Assembly: GCA_003671195.1 (NCBI GenBank)
Contig: QWPJ01000170.1
Coordinates: forward strand, 1 to 38,756
From: Planctomycetota bacterium
GTDB lineage: Bacteria; Planctomycetota; Planctomycetia; Pirellulales; Pirellulaceae
Direction: 5' to 3'
DNA length: 38,756 nt
In this document: in pieces, positions 7,629-16,450 of the stretch
Layout: the number at the start of each line of letters is the position of its first letter
Numbering within the stretch: position 1 is the stretch's first letter
The notes under the pieces: model-generated
Database searches by the model: none
Seen by the model: the letters and a program-made list of their open reading frames with translations, nothing else
What the model was told of the DNA's origin: nothing
Program-made: the position numbers and the translations under genes

Positions 7629-10292
7629 TTGAACACCTCGAATACTTCATCCGAATCGCCCCGAGGCGAACGAAACAACAGGTTTCTTCCTTGGTTGCTT
7701 TTGGGCACAGCGATCTTTTTCTTGATCTCGAGCATGAGGCAGCAACAGGCTCTGCGCGAACAGCAGGAGCGGACCAAGCTTCAAGATATATCGAGCACGA
7801 AATCCAAACGGCTCGAAGAGACCAAAGCCTTCGCCGAGAAGTTCGCCGCCGAGCATCCTGAGGTGACGCTCCCTCAGAGCCAACCACGGCAACGCTGGAC
7901 GCTCGGAACGATGGATGCGGCCGACGGTTACCGATTCCTCGTAACCCTTGATAATCTCGGGGCTGCGATCGAACGGATCGAGTTGGTCGAGCAAACCAAA
8001 GCCGGTCATTTCGCTTACCGATCGCTTCAGACGAAAAACATCGGCGGTTATCTAGGATATCTTGCCCCTGAAGACCGTTCCGGAGGCGGGGTGATCGTCC
8101 ATTCGGTGCCTCAAGGCTCGGCGGCTGCTTTGGCCAAGGCTTCGAGCTCTGAGCCCGGGCAGGGTGCGGTCGAGTCTCTAGAGCCTGGCGATGTGCTCGT
8201 CGGCTGGGATGGTCTCGAAGGCCCTGCGTCGGTCTATCAGCTCAGAAAAGTCCTATCGTCGGCCAAACCTGGCGATGAACTGCGCCTCGAGGTCGAACGG
8301 CAGGGGGACGCAGCGAAGCGTCAGACGCTTATCGCCCAACTGACTCAGGAACCCGTCGCCGTCCTTCGATCCGAGGACGACTTTCCCATCGAGGGAGTGC
8401 TGGGCAATCCGCCTCACGGTTCTTGCGGTGTGACCTTTGCCAAGATCGACGGCAAGGAGATCGTCGAAGGGGACGAGTCGATTTTGGGGCTCGAGTCGAC
8501 TCTGCGAGGGACCTGGCAAGCAGCGCCGTTGGAGGTCCCGGGAGGCATGGGAGTTGAATTCCGTTTACCGCTGAGTGCGGAGTTGAAGTTCGCTGGGATC
8601 GATGCCCAACTCGAGTTGGTCAAACAGTACCGACTGCTCAAAGCACCCGAGGCGACCAAGTCCCCGGTTTCTGCCGACGAATGGCAGTACCACTTGGAGC
8701 TCACGACGATCGTTCGAAATCTCGACGACAAGCCCCACGAAGTCGCCTTGCGGCAAGAAGGGCTCAATGGCATTTCTCTCGAGGGTTGGTGGTATCCGAC
8801 CAAACTATCCCCTTATTTCTTCTCGGCTCCTGGGGCGCGGGACGTGATCTTTGGGACCACCGCCAACAGCAATTCCATATCGATGACTCGAGCCCTCGTC
8901 GATCATGCCAAAAAGTTTCCGACCGATCCCGACACGCTTTTGTTCGGTCCCCAAGACGAACCGACCAAACGGGACATCCAGTACATAGGACTCGACACCC
9001 AGGTCTTCACTGCCGCGATGGTTCCATCCCCTGCGGCCCCCGAGTCGATGAAGAATTTGAACAAAGCCAAAGCGTCGGTCTTAAACGATCAGTATCTCGA
9101 TCCTGCCAAATTCGATGCCCAGCGACAGCAGGCCTACAACACCGGTTTCTGGTTCGTCACCCCCACGAGCACCATCGAACCGATGGGACAGCACACCTCG
9201 GCTTATCGAATTTTCGCCGGACCGAAATCACCCTCGCTTCTGTCGGCTTACAAGCTCGATGAAGCGATCGAGTATGGCTGGGATATCTTCGGCTTCTTTG
9301 CCGTTCGACTCGGATGGATCCTGCACTTCTTCTATTACATCATCGGCAACTACGGTCTGGCCATCATGATGCTCACCGTGTTGGTCCGGTCGCTGATGTT
9401 CCCCGTCAGCCGCCGCATGGCCCTCAATGCGCAAAAGATGCAGCGGGTCCAGCCCGAGATGGCCAAGCTCAAGGAGGCCCTCAAGGACGAGCCGACCAAG
9501 ATGATGGCCGCACAACAGATGCTGATGAAAAAAGCGGGCATCAATCAACTCGCCGGTTGCTTGCCAGCCATGATCCAGTTGCCGATCGTCATCGGGCTTT
9601 ACCGGTGCGTGTCGGTCGACGTGGCACTGCGCCAACAGCCACTGATCCCGGGCCTTGAATGGTGCTCGAATTTGGCCGGTCCGGACATGTTCATGGATTG
9701 GCAACAGTGGATGCCCGAGTTCATTTCAGGAAAAGGACCAGGTTGGTTCGGGCCTTATCTGAACATCCTGCCCCTGATTACCATCACGCTGTTTATCGTC
9801 CAGCAAAAAATCCTCATGCCCAAAGCGACCGACGAGCAAACGCGTTTGGCCCAGCAGATGATGATGATCATGACCATCATGATGGGGGTTTTGTTCTTCC
9901 GTGTCCCGGCCGGTCTTTGCATCTATTTCATCACCTCCTCGACATGGTCGCTGATCGAACGCTTCCTGATCAAGAAATACACCCCACAGACCGAGCTGGC
10001 CAGTTTGCCCGAAGGCACCGTCAACGAAATCCTCTCGGCCGTTTCCAACACCGCACCCGGCAAGCGTCCGGCACTGCCCACCGGACCGAAGTCCGATAAG
10101 CCCAAGCTCAAGAACACCAAGCCACCTGAGACCTTGGCTGAATTGTTCGAGCCGTTCTTCAAGAAAAAGCAACCTCAAGGCGGGGCGGCTGACGACTCCT
10201 CAAACCAGAAGACCAAATCCGGGGCTGCCCCTCCCGAAAGAGCTCGACCGGTGCGAAACCCGCCGAATAGCAACAAGAAGAAATCCAAATAA
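7629..10292 (+). CDS. yidC: Membrane protein insertase YidC with PDZ-like insert and long basic tail
   Basis: An inner-membrane insertase of the YidC/Oxa1 family, about 887 residues, much longer than E. coli YidC (548). No ATG precedes the first membrane helix closely, so I chose TTG 7629; GTG or further upstream starts are possible. Order of parts: helix TM1 (residues about 19-34), then a coiled segment rich in Q, E and K. A PDZ-like domain follows at about 139-229 (GYLGYLAPED, then SLEPGDVLVGWDG and KPGDELRLEVER). The rest of the large periplasmic domain follows, with the conserved insertase core at about 551-786. R587 in VRSLMFPVS is the hydrophilic-groove arginine. The last 100 residues are rich in K and P, and similar tails in Rhodopirellula baltica YidC are known to bind ribosomes. 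A binding-protein gene starts 33 bases downstream. Confidence 0.93.
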   Translation: MNTSNTSSESPRGERNNRFLPWLLLGTAIFFLISSMRQQQALREQQERTKLQDISSTKSKRLEETKAFAEKFAAEHPEVTLPQSQPRQRWTLGTMDAADGYRFLVTLDNLGAAIERIELVEQTKAGHFAYRSLQTKNIGGYLGYLAPEDRSGGGVIVHSVPQGSAAALAKASSSEPGQGAVESLEPGDVLVGWDGLEGPASVYQLRKVLSSAKPGDELRLEVERQGDAAKRQTLIAQLTQEPVAVLRSEDDFPIEGVLGNPPHGSCGVTFAKIDGKEIVEGDESILGLESTLRGTWQAAPLEVPGGMGVEFRLPLSAELKFAGIDAQLELVKQYRLLKAPEATKSPVSADEWQYHLELTTIVRNLDDKPHEVALRQEGLNGISLEGWWYPTKLSPYFFSAPGARDVIFGTTANSNSISMTRALVDHAKKFPTDPDTLLFGPQDEPTKRDIQYIGLDTQVFTAAMVPSPAAPESMKNLNKAKASVLNDQYLDPAKFDAQRQQAYNTGFWFVTPTSTIEPMGQHTSAYRIFAGPKSPSLLSAYKLDEAIEYGWDIFGFFAVRLGWILHFFYYIIGNYGLAIMMLTVLVRSLMFPVSRRMALNAQKMQRVQPEMAKLKEALKDEPTKMMAAQQMLMKKAGINQLAGCLPAMIQLPIVIGLYRCVSVDVALRQQPLIPGLEWCSNLAGPDMFMDWQQWMPEFISGKGPGWFGPYLNILPLITITLFIVQQKILMPKATDEQTRLAQQMMMIMTIMMGVLFFRVPAGLCIYFITSSTWSLIERFLIKKYTPQTELASLPEGTVNEILSAVSNTAPGKRPALPTGPKSDKPKLKNTKPPETLAELFEPFFKKKQPQGGAADDSSNQKTKSGAAPPERARPVRNPPNSNKKKSK

Positions 10293-10325
10293 AACCGGTA
10301 TCACCAGAGCCATAGGGGGCCAGCC

Positions 10326-11357
10326 ATGTCGTTGCGTTCATTGAGTCTTCTTCACTCCCTTATCTGTTTACTGGTCTGCTTTGGCTCGGCAGGTGGATGC
10401 ACTCCCTCGGCAAGCAAACCTGAGCCCAGCAAGGACGCATCCGAGAAAAACGCACCGGGTAAAGTACAGGCGAACGCGCCTGGCAAAGGACCGACAAAGC
10501 TTATCGGTATCTCGATCTTGACGACGGCCAACCCCTTCTTTGTCGAGATCTCCGAGGCCGTCAAGCAAGAGGCCCTCAAGGCCGGTTACGAACTTGTCAG
10601 CGTCAGTGGCGAGTACGACTCGAACAAGCAGCAAAATCAGGTCAAGGACTTCATCGTCCAGAAGGTAGCTGCGATCATTCTGACCCCTTGCGATAGCCGA
10701 GCCGTCGGGACGGCGATTCAGGAAGCCAACGCGGCGGGGATACCGGTCTTTACTGCCGACATCGCATCGATCGCCGCAGGGGCCAAGGTCGTCACGCATG
10801 TCGCGACGGATAACTACTCCGGGGGTAGGCAAGCGGCCATCGCCATGATCGAAGCCTTGGGTGGGAAAGGCAAAGTCGCCATCTTGGACTTCCCCCAAGT
10901 CGAGAGCGTGATGCTCCGAACCAAGGGGTTCCGGGACGAACTCGAAGAGCAAACGAAATCCAATGGGGTAGCGATTCAGATCGTCGGCCTATTGCCCGGG
11001 GACGGAGCCAAAGACAAAAGCTACAAGGCGACTCAGGACTTGCTCCAGAGCCATCCGGACCTTCAAGGGATCTTTGCGATCAACGATCCTTCGGCCCTAG
11101 GTTGCTATGCAGCTTTGGAAAATGCCAATATGGCCGACAAAATCAAGATCATCGGATTCGACGGACAGATCGATGGAAAGAGGGCGATCCGAGACGGAAA
11201 AATCTATGCCGACCCGATTCAGTTTCCTGTTCGGATCGGGCAAGAGACGCTCGCTGTGATCCTCAAGTACCTCAATGGTGAAGATGTCCCAAGCGAGATA
11301 CTCATTCCGACCGAACTGTATCGGCAAGCCGATGCGAAGTCCGATGCGTCCCTTTGA
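10326..11357 (+). CDS. Periplasmic sugar-binding lipoprotein (ribose/fructose ABC type)
   Basis: A 343-residue type I periplasmic binding protein of the ribose/fructose family. It begins with a lipoprotein signal: hydrophobic stretch, then SAGGC with C25 as the predicted lipidated cysteine, followed by a Ser/Pro/Lys-rich linker to about residue 58. The binding fold starts with KLIGISILTTANPFFVEI, and typical family segments follow: AIILTPCDSRAVGTAI, GIPVFTADI, VATDNYSGGRQAA, FAINDPSALG and KIIGFDGQIDG. Such proteins normally deliver a sugar to an ATPase and a permease. Neither is encoded nearby, so the transporter partner must be elsewhere or the protein works as a sensor. It follows yidC closely and precedes a DUF1854 gene. 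Substrate cannot be read from sequence alone. Confidence 0.88.
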   Translation: MSLRSLSLLHSLICLLVCFGSAGGCTPSASKPEPSKDASEKNAPGKVQANAPGKGPTKLIGISILTTANPFFVEISEAVKQEALKAGYELVSVSGEYDSNKQQNQVKDFIVQKVAAIILTPCDSRAVGTAIQEANAAGIPVFTADIASIAAGAKVVTHVATDNYSGGRQAAIAMIEALGGKGKVAILDFPQVESVMLRTKGFRDELEEQTKSNGVAIQIVGLLPGDGAKDKSYKATQDLLQSHPDLQGIFAINDPSALGCYAALENANMADKIKIIGFDGQIDGKRAIRDGKIYADPIQFPVRIGQETLAVILKYLNGEDVPSEILIPTELYRQADAKSDASL

Positions 11358-11402
11358 GGACCCCCATCGCGATGCCCCGAGTCACTTAACGAACCCCCTT
11401 TC

Positions 11403-11966
11403 TTGGGAACACCTGGAATAGCCATGAGCGAAACTTCCCAAAGCGGACTTGGCGTCAGCGGAGAGTTTGCCCGAACACAAGCCCTTCGATCGCCCGAGGG
11501 CCGTTGGACTTTCAAGCTCGATCGAGATGCGTGGAAGCACCTTCGCTTGACCGATGCGCAGGGCACCGTCTACAGCGAGGTCTTGGTCGTTCCGATGTAC
11601 CCGGTCGAGGCTCCCAAGGAGTGGGTATCGATTTTGTCCAAAGACTCCGAGGAACTCGTCTGCTTGAAGAATCTCGATGCTTTGGAACTTGCCGATCGCC
11701 AAGCGATCGAGCAGGAGTTATCGCTTCGCGAGTTCGTTCCGCAGATCCTCAAGGTCCATTGGGTTTCGGGAACTCAGGAGCCCTGCGAGTGGGATGTCGA
11801 GACGAATCACGGCAGGACGCGATTTGTGCTCAATGCCGAAGAGGACGTACGGCGTGTGAGCGCTTGGACTGTCCATTTGACCGACGCTCATGGTTGCCGA
11901 TTTCGGGTCGATGACATTCGGAAATTGGACAGTCGTTCTCGAAGTTATGTGGAATGGTATGTATAG
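11403..11966 (+). CDS. DUF1854-family protein
   Basis: A 187-residue soluble protein without signal peptide or membrane helix. It resembles the DUF1854 family: a beta-rich N-terminal half (VLVVPMYPVEAPKEWVSIL), a central helix (LSLREFVPQILKVHWVS), and a C-terminal half with RFVLNAEEDVRRVSAW, DAHGCRFRVDDI and KLDSRSRSYVEWYV. Members elsewhere are found beside ABC transporters linked to cyanophycin metabolism, but no cyanophycin gene is visible here, so that function should not be carried over. It is 45 bases after the binding-protein gene and 15 bases before the metallo-hydrolase, so it probably belongs to the same transcription unit. Confidence 0.72.
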   Translation: MGTPGIAMSETSQSGLGVSGEFARTQALRSPEGRWTFKLDRDAWKHLRLTDAQGTVYSEVLVVPMYPVEAPKEWVSILSKDSEELVCLKNLDALELADRQAIEQELSLREFVPQILKVHWVSGTQEPCEWDVETNHGRTRFVLNAEEDVRRVSAWTVHLTDAHGCRFRVDDIRKLDSRSRSYVEWYV

Positions 11967-11981
11967 GCCGGTAGTCGATTT

Positions 11982-12779
11982 ATGAGTATTGCAAGCGATA
12001 TCCAAGGTTCCTTGGTGCTGCTCGGGACCGGTACGAGTGTGGGCGTTCCGTGCATCGGTTGCGATTGTGCGGTCTGCACCGGCGGTCATCCTCGCAATCA
12101 AAGGACCCGCTCGAGTGCGATCCTGGGCTTGCCCCAAGGAAAGTTGCTGATCGATACGCCACCGGATCTGCGCATGCAGTTGTTGCGAGAAAAAATACCG
12201 TTGGTCCATGCGGTGCTCTACACCCACGAGCATGCCGACCACCTGCACGGACTCGATGACGTCCGACTTTTTCCGTTCATGCTTGGCCATCCCATACCGA
12301 TCTACGCATCCGAGATCGTCGAGAATCGGATACGCAAGGTTTTTGACTATGCGTTTGATAAGCGAGATCCGACCCATGCCGGAGCGGTCCCGAGCATGCA
12401 GTTGCGCCGAGTCGATGATCAGCCCTTGGAAATCCTCGGGTCGGTGCTGACCCCGATCCCGCTCATTCACGGACCCTACTGCAACGTGTATGGATACCGA
12501 ATTGGGAATGTCGCTTACTGCACCGATACCAATCGGATCGAACCCTCGAGTATGGAGCTGCTCGAAGGTCTCGATGTCTTGGTCCTCGATGCGCTGAGGA
12601 CCACGAAGCACGCGACCCATTTTTCGGTCGGCGAGGCGCTCGATGTCATCGAGCGGCTAGGACCAAAGAAAGCTTATTTGACTCATCTTTCGCACGAGCT
12701 CGACTACATGACATTCCATCGCGAGTTGCCCGAGCACGTCGCTCTGGCGTACGATGGGCTTCGCATTCCACTGACCTGA
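11982..12779 (+). CDS. PhnP-like metallo-beta-lactamase-fold phosphodiesterase
   Basis: A 265-residue cytoplasmic metallo-hydrolase. The metal-binding motif THEHADH is at residues 81-87. The N-terminal GTGTSVGVPCIGCDCAVC carries the cysteine cluster (C27, C29, C32) that forms the structural zinc site of E. coli PhnP. Other family marks are LLIDTPPDLR, a loop PLIHGPY with a further metal histidine, and AYCTDTN, with a late histidine pair in LTHLSHELD. PhnP cleaves ribosyl 1,2-cyclic phosphates in phosphonate breakdown, but no phn gene accompanies this one, so it may act on another cyclic phosphodiester. The next gene starts 9 bases downstream, which points to an operon. Confidence 0.85.
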   Translation: MSIASDIQGSLVLLGTGTSVGVPCIGCDCAVCTGGHPRNQRTRSSAILGLPQGKLLIDTPPDLRMQLLREKIPLVHAVLYTHEHADHLHGLDDVRLFPFMLGHPIPIYASEIVENRIRKVFDYAFDKRDPTHAGAVPSMQLRRVDDQPLEILGSVLTPIPLIHGPYCNVYGYRIGNVAYCTDTNRIEPSSMELLEGLDVLVLDALRTTKHATHFSVGEALDVIERLGPKKAYLTHLSHELDYMTFHRELPEHVALAYDGLRIPLT

Positions 12780-12788
12780 AAATCGGCG

Positions 12789-13364
12789 ATGCCAGAACCC
12801 AAACCACACTTGCCAAACGACGTGTCGATCGAATCGCTTCTTGCGATTTTTTATGCAGAGCAAACCCAGCTCGCGACGTTTCAAAAATCTCCCGCCGATC
12901 AAGTACCTGAGCCTTATGCACGTCTGCTCAACCATACTTCTCATATGACCGTAACGGTGGAAGAGTACTATCAAGACACCGTCGATGTGCGAGTGCTTCG
13001 GTCGCAGTTCAAGCAAAGAGACTACTGCAGGGAGATAATCCTTTCTACCCACCGCGATGCGAAGGTCGTCCAGTATGGAATCGTAAGACTTCATCTGGAT
13101 CTGATTCCCGAGCCGGCCCGTTCAGAAATCTTGGCAGAGTCCAAGCCCTTGGGACGGGTGCTCATCGAGCGGCAGATCTTGCGAGAGGTCGAACTGTTCG
13201 ATCTGTTCCGAATCGCCTGTGGACCAACCCTCGCGGAATTGCTGGAGGTGCCACAAGGTACCTTAACGTATGGTCGCACAGCCTTGATCCACTGCAATCA
13301 AGAGCCCGCGATCGAATTGCTCGAAATTGTTGCACCTGTTGCGCCCGTTGCCTCATCCACCTAA
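12789..13364 (+). CDS. Chorismate-lyase-like protein (DUF98/UbiC-like fold)
   Basis: A 191-residue soluble protein that looks like the chorismate pyruvate-lyase superfamily. Supporting segments are LLNHTSHMTVTVEEYY, YCREIIL, a hydrophobic strand VVQYGIVRLHLDLIP, PLGRVLIERQI, and a late GRTALIHCNQEPAIELLEIV. That end matches the family pattern of R-x-x-L-I followed by P-x-I-x-L-L-E-I. If it is an active lyase it would make 4-hydroxybenzoate or a related compound from chorismate. If not, it may be a binding protein with the same fold, as in the regulatory UTRA domain. It sits between the PhnP-like gene and the LarA-type gene with short gaps. Its first residues are poorly conserved, and the ATG at 12789 is the only reasonable start. 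Confidence 0.7.
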   Translation: MPEPKPHLPNDVSIESLLAIFYAEQTQLATFQKSPADQVPEPYARLLNHTSHMTVTVEEYYQDTVDVRVLRSQFKQRDYCREIILSTHRDAKVVQYGIVRLHLDLIPEPARSEILAESKPLGRVLIERQILREVELFDLFRIACGPTLAELLEVPQGTLTYGRTALIHCNQEPAIELLEIVAPVAPVASST

Positions 13365-13396
13365 ACCAATTGACTTCAATATAAAGCATCCGTGTC

Positions 13397-14698
13397 ATGA
13401 CCATTTACTACCAAGTCGGCGGGCCCAATCATGCGTTGGGCATGGAGGATTTCACCGAGGCACTGCAGGTATCGATCGAGGCGTTTTGCAAAGCCCGAGG
13501 ACAGAGCAGCCCCGAGCGGGTGCTTGCGATCCCACCGGACCACACACGCATGGATTCCCAAGCCGGTCCGATCACGCGAGCCGCTTGGCAACTTCTCGGC
13601 GATCGATTGACCGACGTGATGCCCGCGCTCGGGACCCATGAAGCGATGAAAGAGCCCGAGCTCAACAAGATGTTCGGTGACCTACCTAGAGACTTGATCC
13701 GCGTCCATCGATTCCGCACCGATGTCGATACCCTCGGTTATGTCGATCAAGAATTTGTGACGCAAGCGACCGAAGGGATCTACACGAAACCTTGGCCAGC
13801 CCAAGTCAATCGCATCATCTCCCAGGGAGGACACGATCTGATCCTGTCGATCGGACAAGTCGTCCCCCACGAAGTGATCGGAATGGCCAACTACACCAAG
13901 AACATCTTTGTCGGAACAGGAGGGAATGCCGGCATCGACGATAGCCACTACCTCAGTGCTCTCTACGGCTGCGAACGGGTCATGGGCCGATGCGATAACC
14001 CGCTGCGCCGAATCCTCAATCGCGGTGCAGAAATGTTTTTAACTCCTTTTCCTATTCTCTACGTTCTGACCGTCGTCGAAGCGACCCCGGATGCAGGTCC
14101 CGTCGTGCGAGGAATCTTTATCGGAGACGACCACTCGGTGTTTTTCCAAGCCGGGGAGCTGTCGGCCAAAGTCAATTGCTTTCGACTCGATCGCGCCCCC
14201 GAGAAGCTCGTCGTTTGGATGGATCCGACCAAGTACAAAAAGACATGGGTCGGAAACAAAGCCATCTATCGAACCCGCATGGCCGTGGCCGATGGTGGGA
14301 CCATCGTCGTCGTCGCACCGGGAGTGGACCGATTCGGCGAGCATGCCGATGGAGATGCACTCATCCGTCAACATGGATATAGGACAACCCAGGAGATCCT
14401 CGATCGGACCCGAACCGATGAGGCCTTGTCGAAAAACCTCTCGATCGCTGCGCATTTGATCCACGGGTCCCCCGACGGGCGGTTTGAGGTCGAGTACTGC
14501 CCAGGTGGGTTGAGCAAGGAGGAGATCGAAGGGGTCTGCTTCCGCTACGGAGATTGGCAAGAGGCCATGCAGAAGTATCGAATCGAGGGGCTTCGAGACG
14601 GCTGGCACACCAGCACCGACGGCCAGGAGTTCTACTTCGTACGCAATCCTGGATTAGGATTATGGATGCACCGCGGCCACCGTCATGCTTTCGAATAG
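13397..14698 (+). CDS. larA: LarA-type nickel-pincer racemase/epimerase (DUF2088 family)
   Basis: A 433-residue member of the lactate racemase family, which uses a covalently bound nickel-pincer nucleotide. The pincer-site residues are all visible and correctly spaced. DHTR is at 48-51 and H81 is in GTHEAM. H158 is in VVPHEVIG, K168 in YTKNIFVG and H184 in DDSHY. The spacings of 10 (H158 to K168) and 16 (K168 to H184) equal those of H174, K184 and H200 in Lactobacillus plantarum LarA. This strongly suggests a functional cofactor site. The natural substrate is probably a 2-hydroxy acid, but family members have varied substrates. No larB, larC or larE cofactor genes are nearby. The gene is the last of the tight series starting at 10326; 206 bases separate it from gnd. 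Confidence 0.86.
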   Translation: MTIYYQVGGPNHALGMEDFTEALQVSIEAFCKARGQSSPERVLAIPPDHTRMDSQAGPITRAAWQLLGDRLTDVMPALGTHEAMKEPELNKMFGDLPRDLIRVHRFRTDVDTLGYVDQEFVTQATEGIYTKPWPAQVNRIISQGGHDLILSIGQVVPHEVIGMANYTKNIFVGTGGNAGIDDSHYLSALYGCERVMGRCDNPLRRILNRGAEMFLTPFPILYVLTVVEATPDAGPVVRGIFIGDDHSVFFQAGELSAKVNCFRLDRAPEKLVVWMDPTKYKKTWVGNKAIYRTRMAVADGGTIVVVAPGVDRFGEHADGDALIRQHGYRTTQEILDRTRTDEALSKNLSIAAHLIHGSPDGRFEVEYCPGGLSKEEIEGVCFRYGDWQEAMQKYRIEGLRDGWHTSTDGQEFYFVRNPGLGLWMHRGHRHAFE

Positions 14699-14814
14699 CA
14701 ACGCTTCTGAATAGGCCGGCGATATCTGCCGTATTTGCTTAGAATTTGCCAATCCAGGCGATCCGATAGTTACGCTTCTTGATTGCTGCGCTTCTTGATT
14801 GTCCCTCCGCTTGA

Positions 14815-14843
14815 TTGTCGCATCAGGGAATTGAGGATAGAAT
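14815..14843 (+). promoter_or_regulatory. Candidate sigma70-type promoter of gnd
   Basis: TTGTCG (14815-14820) and TAGAAT (14838-14843) are separated by exactly 17 bases, and the -10 box lies about 60 bases before the gnd start. Just upstream, TTGATTG occurs three times between about 14777 and 14818. This is a motif match by eye only. Confidence 0.45.
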
Positions 14844-14904
14844 ACGCCCTTTAGACGATCAGATCTGTGCAACCCCAGGATAGAAAATAATTCAGGTTCC
14901 CCAA

Positions 14905-16380
14905 ATGAGCGACTTGTGCGATTTCGGATTGATTGGATTGGCTGTTATGGGCGAGAACCTCGCTCTGAACGTCGAGAGCCGTGGCTACCGCGTGGCGGTC
15001 TTTAATCGCACCACCGAAAAAGTCGACGAGTTGATGGCCACGCGAGCCAAGGGCAAGAACTTCGTCGGTTGCCACTCGATCCCAGAGATGGTCAAGAACC
15101 TCAAGCGACCTCGGGTGGTGATGATGCTCGTCAAGGCTGGTCCAGCCGTCGACGATCTGATCGATCAATTGACACCCCACCTCGAGCCGGGCGATATTCT
15201 CATCGACGGTGGAAATACCCATTACGTCGATACCGAACGTCGGACCAAGCAGGTCGAAAGCAAAGGGCTCCTGTTCGTCGGATCGGGTGTTTCGGGTGGA
15301 GAAGAAGGAGCGCTCAAGGGACCGAGCCTTATGCCCGGCGGCAGCAAAGCGGCTTGGCCTGCCATCAAACCGATCTTCCAGGCGATCTCGGCCAAGGTCG
15401 GACCCAACAACGACATCCCTTGCTGCGAATGGGTCGGGCCACGCGGTGCTGGACATTACGTCAAAATGGTCCACAACGGCATCGAGTATGGCGATATGCA
15501 GTTGATCTGCGAAGCCTATCTGTTGCTCAAAGAAGCGGCCGGTCTATCCAACGACGAACTCTACGGAGTGTTCGAAGATTGGAATCGAGGGGAACTTCAA
15601 AGCTACCTGATCGAAATCAGCCGAGATATCTTCAGTGTCCGCGATGACCAAGGTGGCAATGGGTACCTCGTCGACCAAATCCTCGATGTCGCCGGAGCCA
15701 AAGGCACTGGAAAATGGATGAGCCAACTGGCGCTGGACCTTGGGGTCCCTAGCACTTTGGTGACCACCGCCGTCTACGCCAGATGCTTGGCTGCGATGAA
15801 AGAAGCTCGGGTGAGAGCCAGCAAGGTCCTTTCGGCTCCAGTCCCTTCGCACAACCCAGCTTTCGATAAGGCCGTCAAGGAGTTGGTTTCCGACCGCAAG
15901 AAGTTCATCGAAGCGGTTCGCCAGGCGCTCTATGCATCGAAGATTTGTTCGTATGCCCAAGGCTTCGTGCAATTGCAAGAGGCCAGCAAAGAACTCGACT
16001 GGGGGCTCAACTACGGCGACTGCGCTTTGCTCTGGCGCGGCGGTTGCATCATCCGAGCCCAGTTCCTCGATCGCATCAAAGAGGCCTTCGACGCCGATCC
16101 GAATCTCGAGAACCTCCTGCTCCATCCCTACTTCAAAAAAGCGATCGATGACGCTCAGGAGTCGTGGCGAGCAGTCGTCATGGCCGCAAGCCATCTTGGG
16201 CTCCCTGTCCCAGCTTTCACCACCGCCTTAGGGTACTTCGATAGCTATCGGCTAGCCCGGCTCCCGTCGAACCTGCTCCAGGCCCAACGGGATTACTTCG
16301 GTGCCCACACCTACCAGCGGCTCGATCGCCAAGGTGTATTCCACAGCGAGTGGCTCGACCTGCGCAAGGAACCGAGCTAG
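14905..16380 (+). CDS. gnd: 6-phosphogluconate dehydrogenase, decarboxylating
   Basis: An enzyme of the oxidative pentose phosphate pathway that converts 6-phosphogluconate to ribulose 5-phosphate and CO2 with reduction of NADP. The N-terminal dinucleotide motif is GLIGLAVMGENLALN (residues 8-22). The NRTTEKV segment after the second strand is typical of NADP-dependent members. The signature region around residues 186-196 (VKMVHNGIEYG) contains the catalytic K187 and E194, with H190 and N191 beside them. The helical C-terminal domain includes GYLVDQILDVAGAKGTGKW and IIRAQFLDRI, and the tail GVFHSEWLDL matches the E. coli end. At 491 residues it is the standard long form. It is preceded by a readable promoter and followed by EF-G after 70 bases. 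Confidence 0.97.
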   Translation: MSDLCDFGLIGLAVMGENLALNVESRGYRVAVFNRTTEKVDELMATRAKGKNFVGCHSIPEMVKNLKRPRVVMMLVKAGPAVDDLIDQLTPHLEPGDILIDGGNTHYVDTERRTKQVESKGLLFVGSGVSGGEEGALKGPSLMPGGSKAAWPAIKPIFQAISAKVGPNNDIPCCEWVGPRGAGHYVKMVHNGIEYGDMQLICEAYLLLKEAAGLSNDELYGVFEDWNRGELQSYLIEISRDIFSVRDDQGGNGYLVDQILDVAGAKGTGKWMSQLALDLGVPSTLVTTAVYARCLAAMKEARVRASKVLSAPVPSHNPAFDKAVKELVSDRKKFIEAVRQALYASKICSYAQGFVQLQEASKELDWGLNYGDCALLWRGGCIIRAQFLDRIKEAFDADPNLENLLLHPYFKKAIDDAQESWRAVVMAASHLGLPVPAFTTALGYFDSYRLARLPSNLLQAQRDYFGAHTYQRLDRQGVFHSEWLDLRKEPS

Positions 16381-16450
16381 GACCACCAAGTTCAAGCGAT
16401 CGACTTGATTTTTCGTTTACTCATCGTGGAAAGCATCGGCACACCAACGC

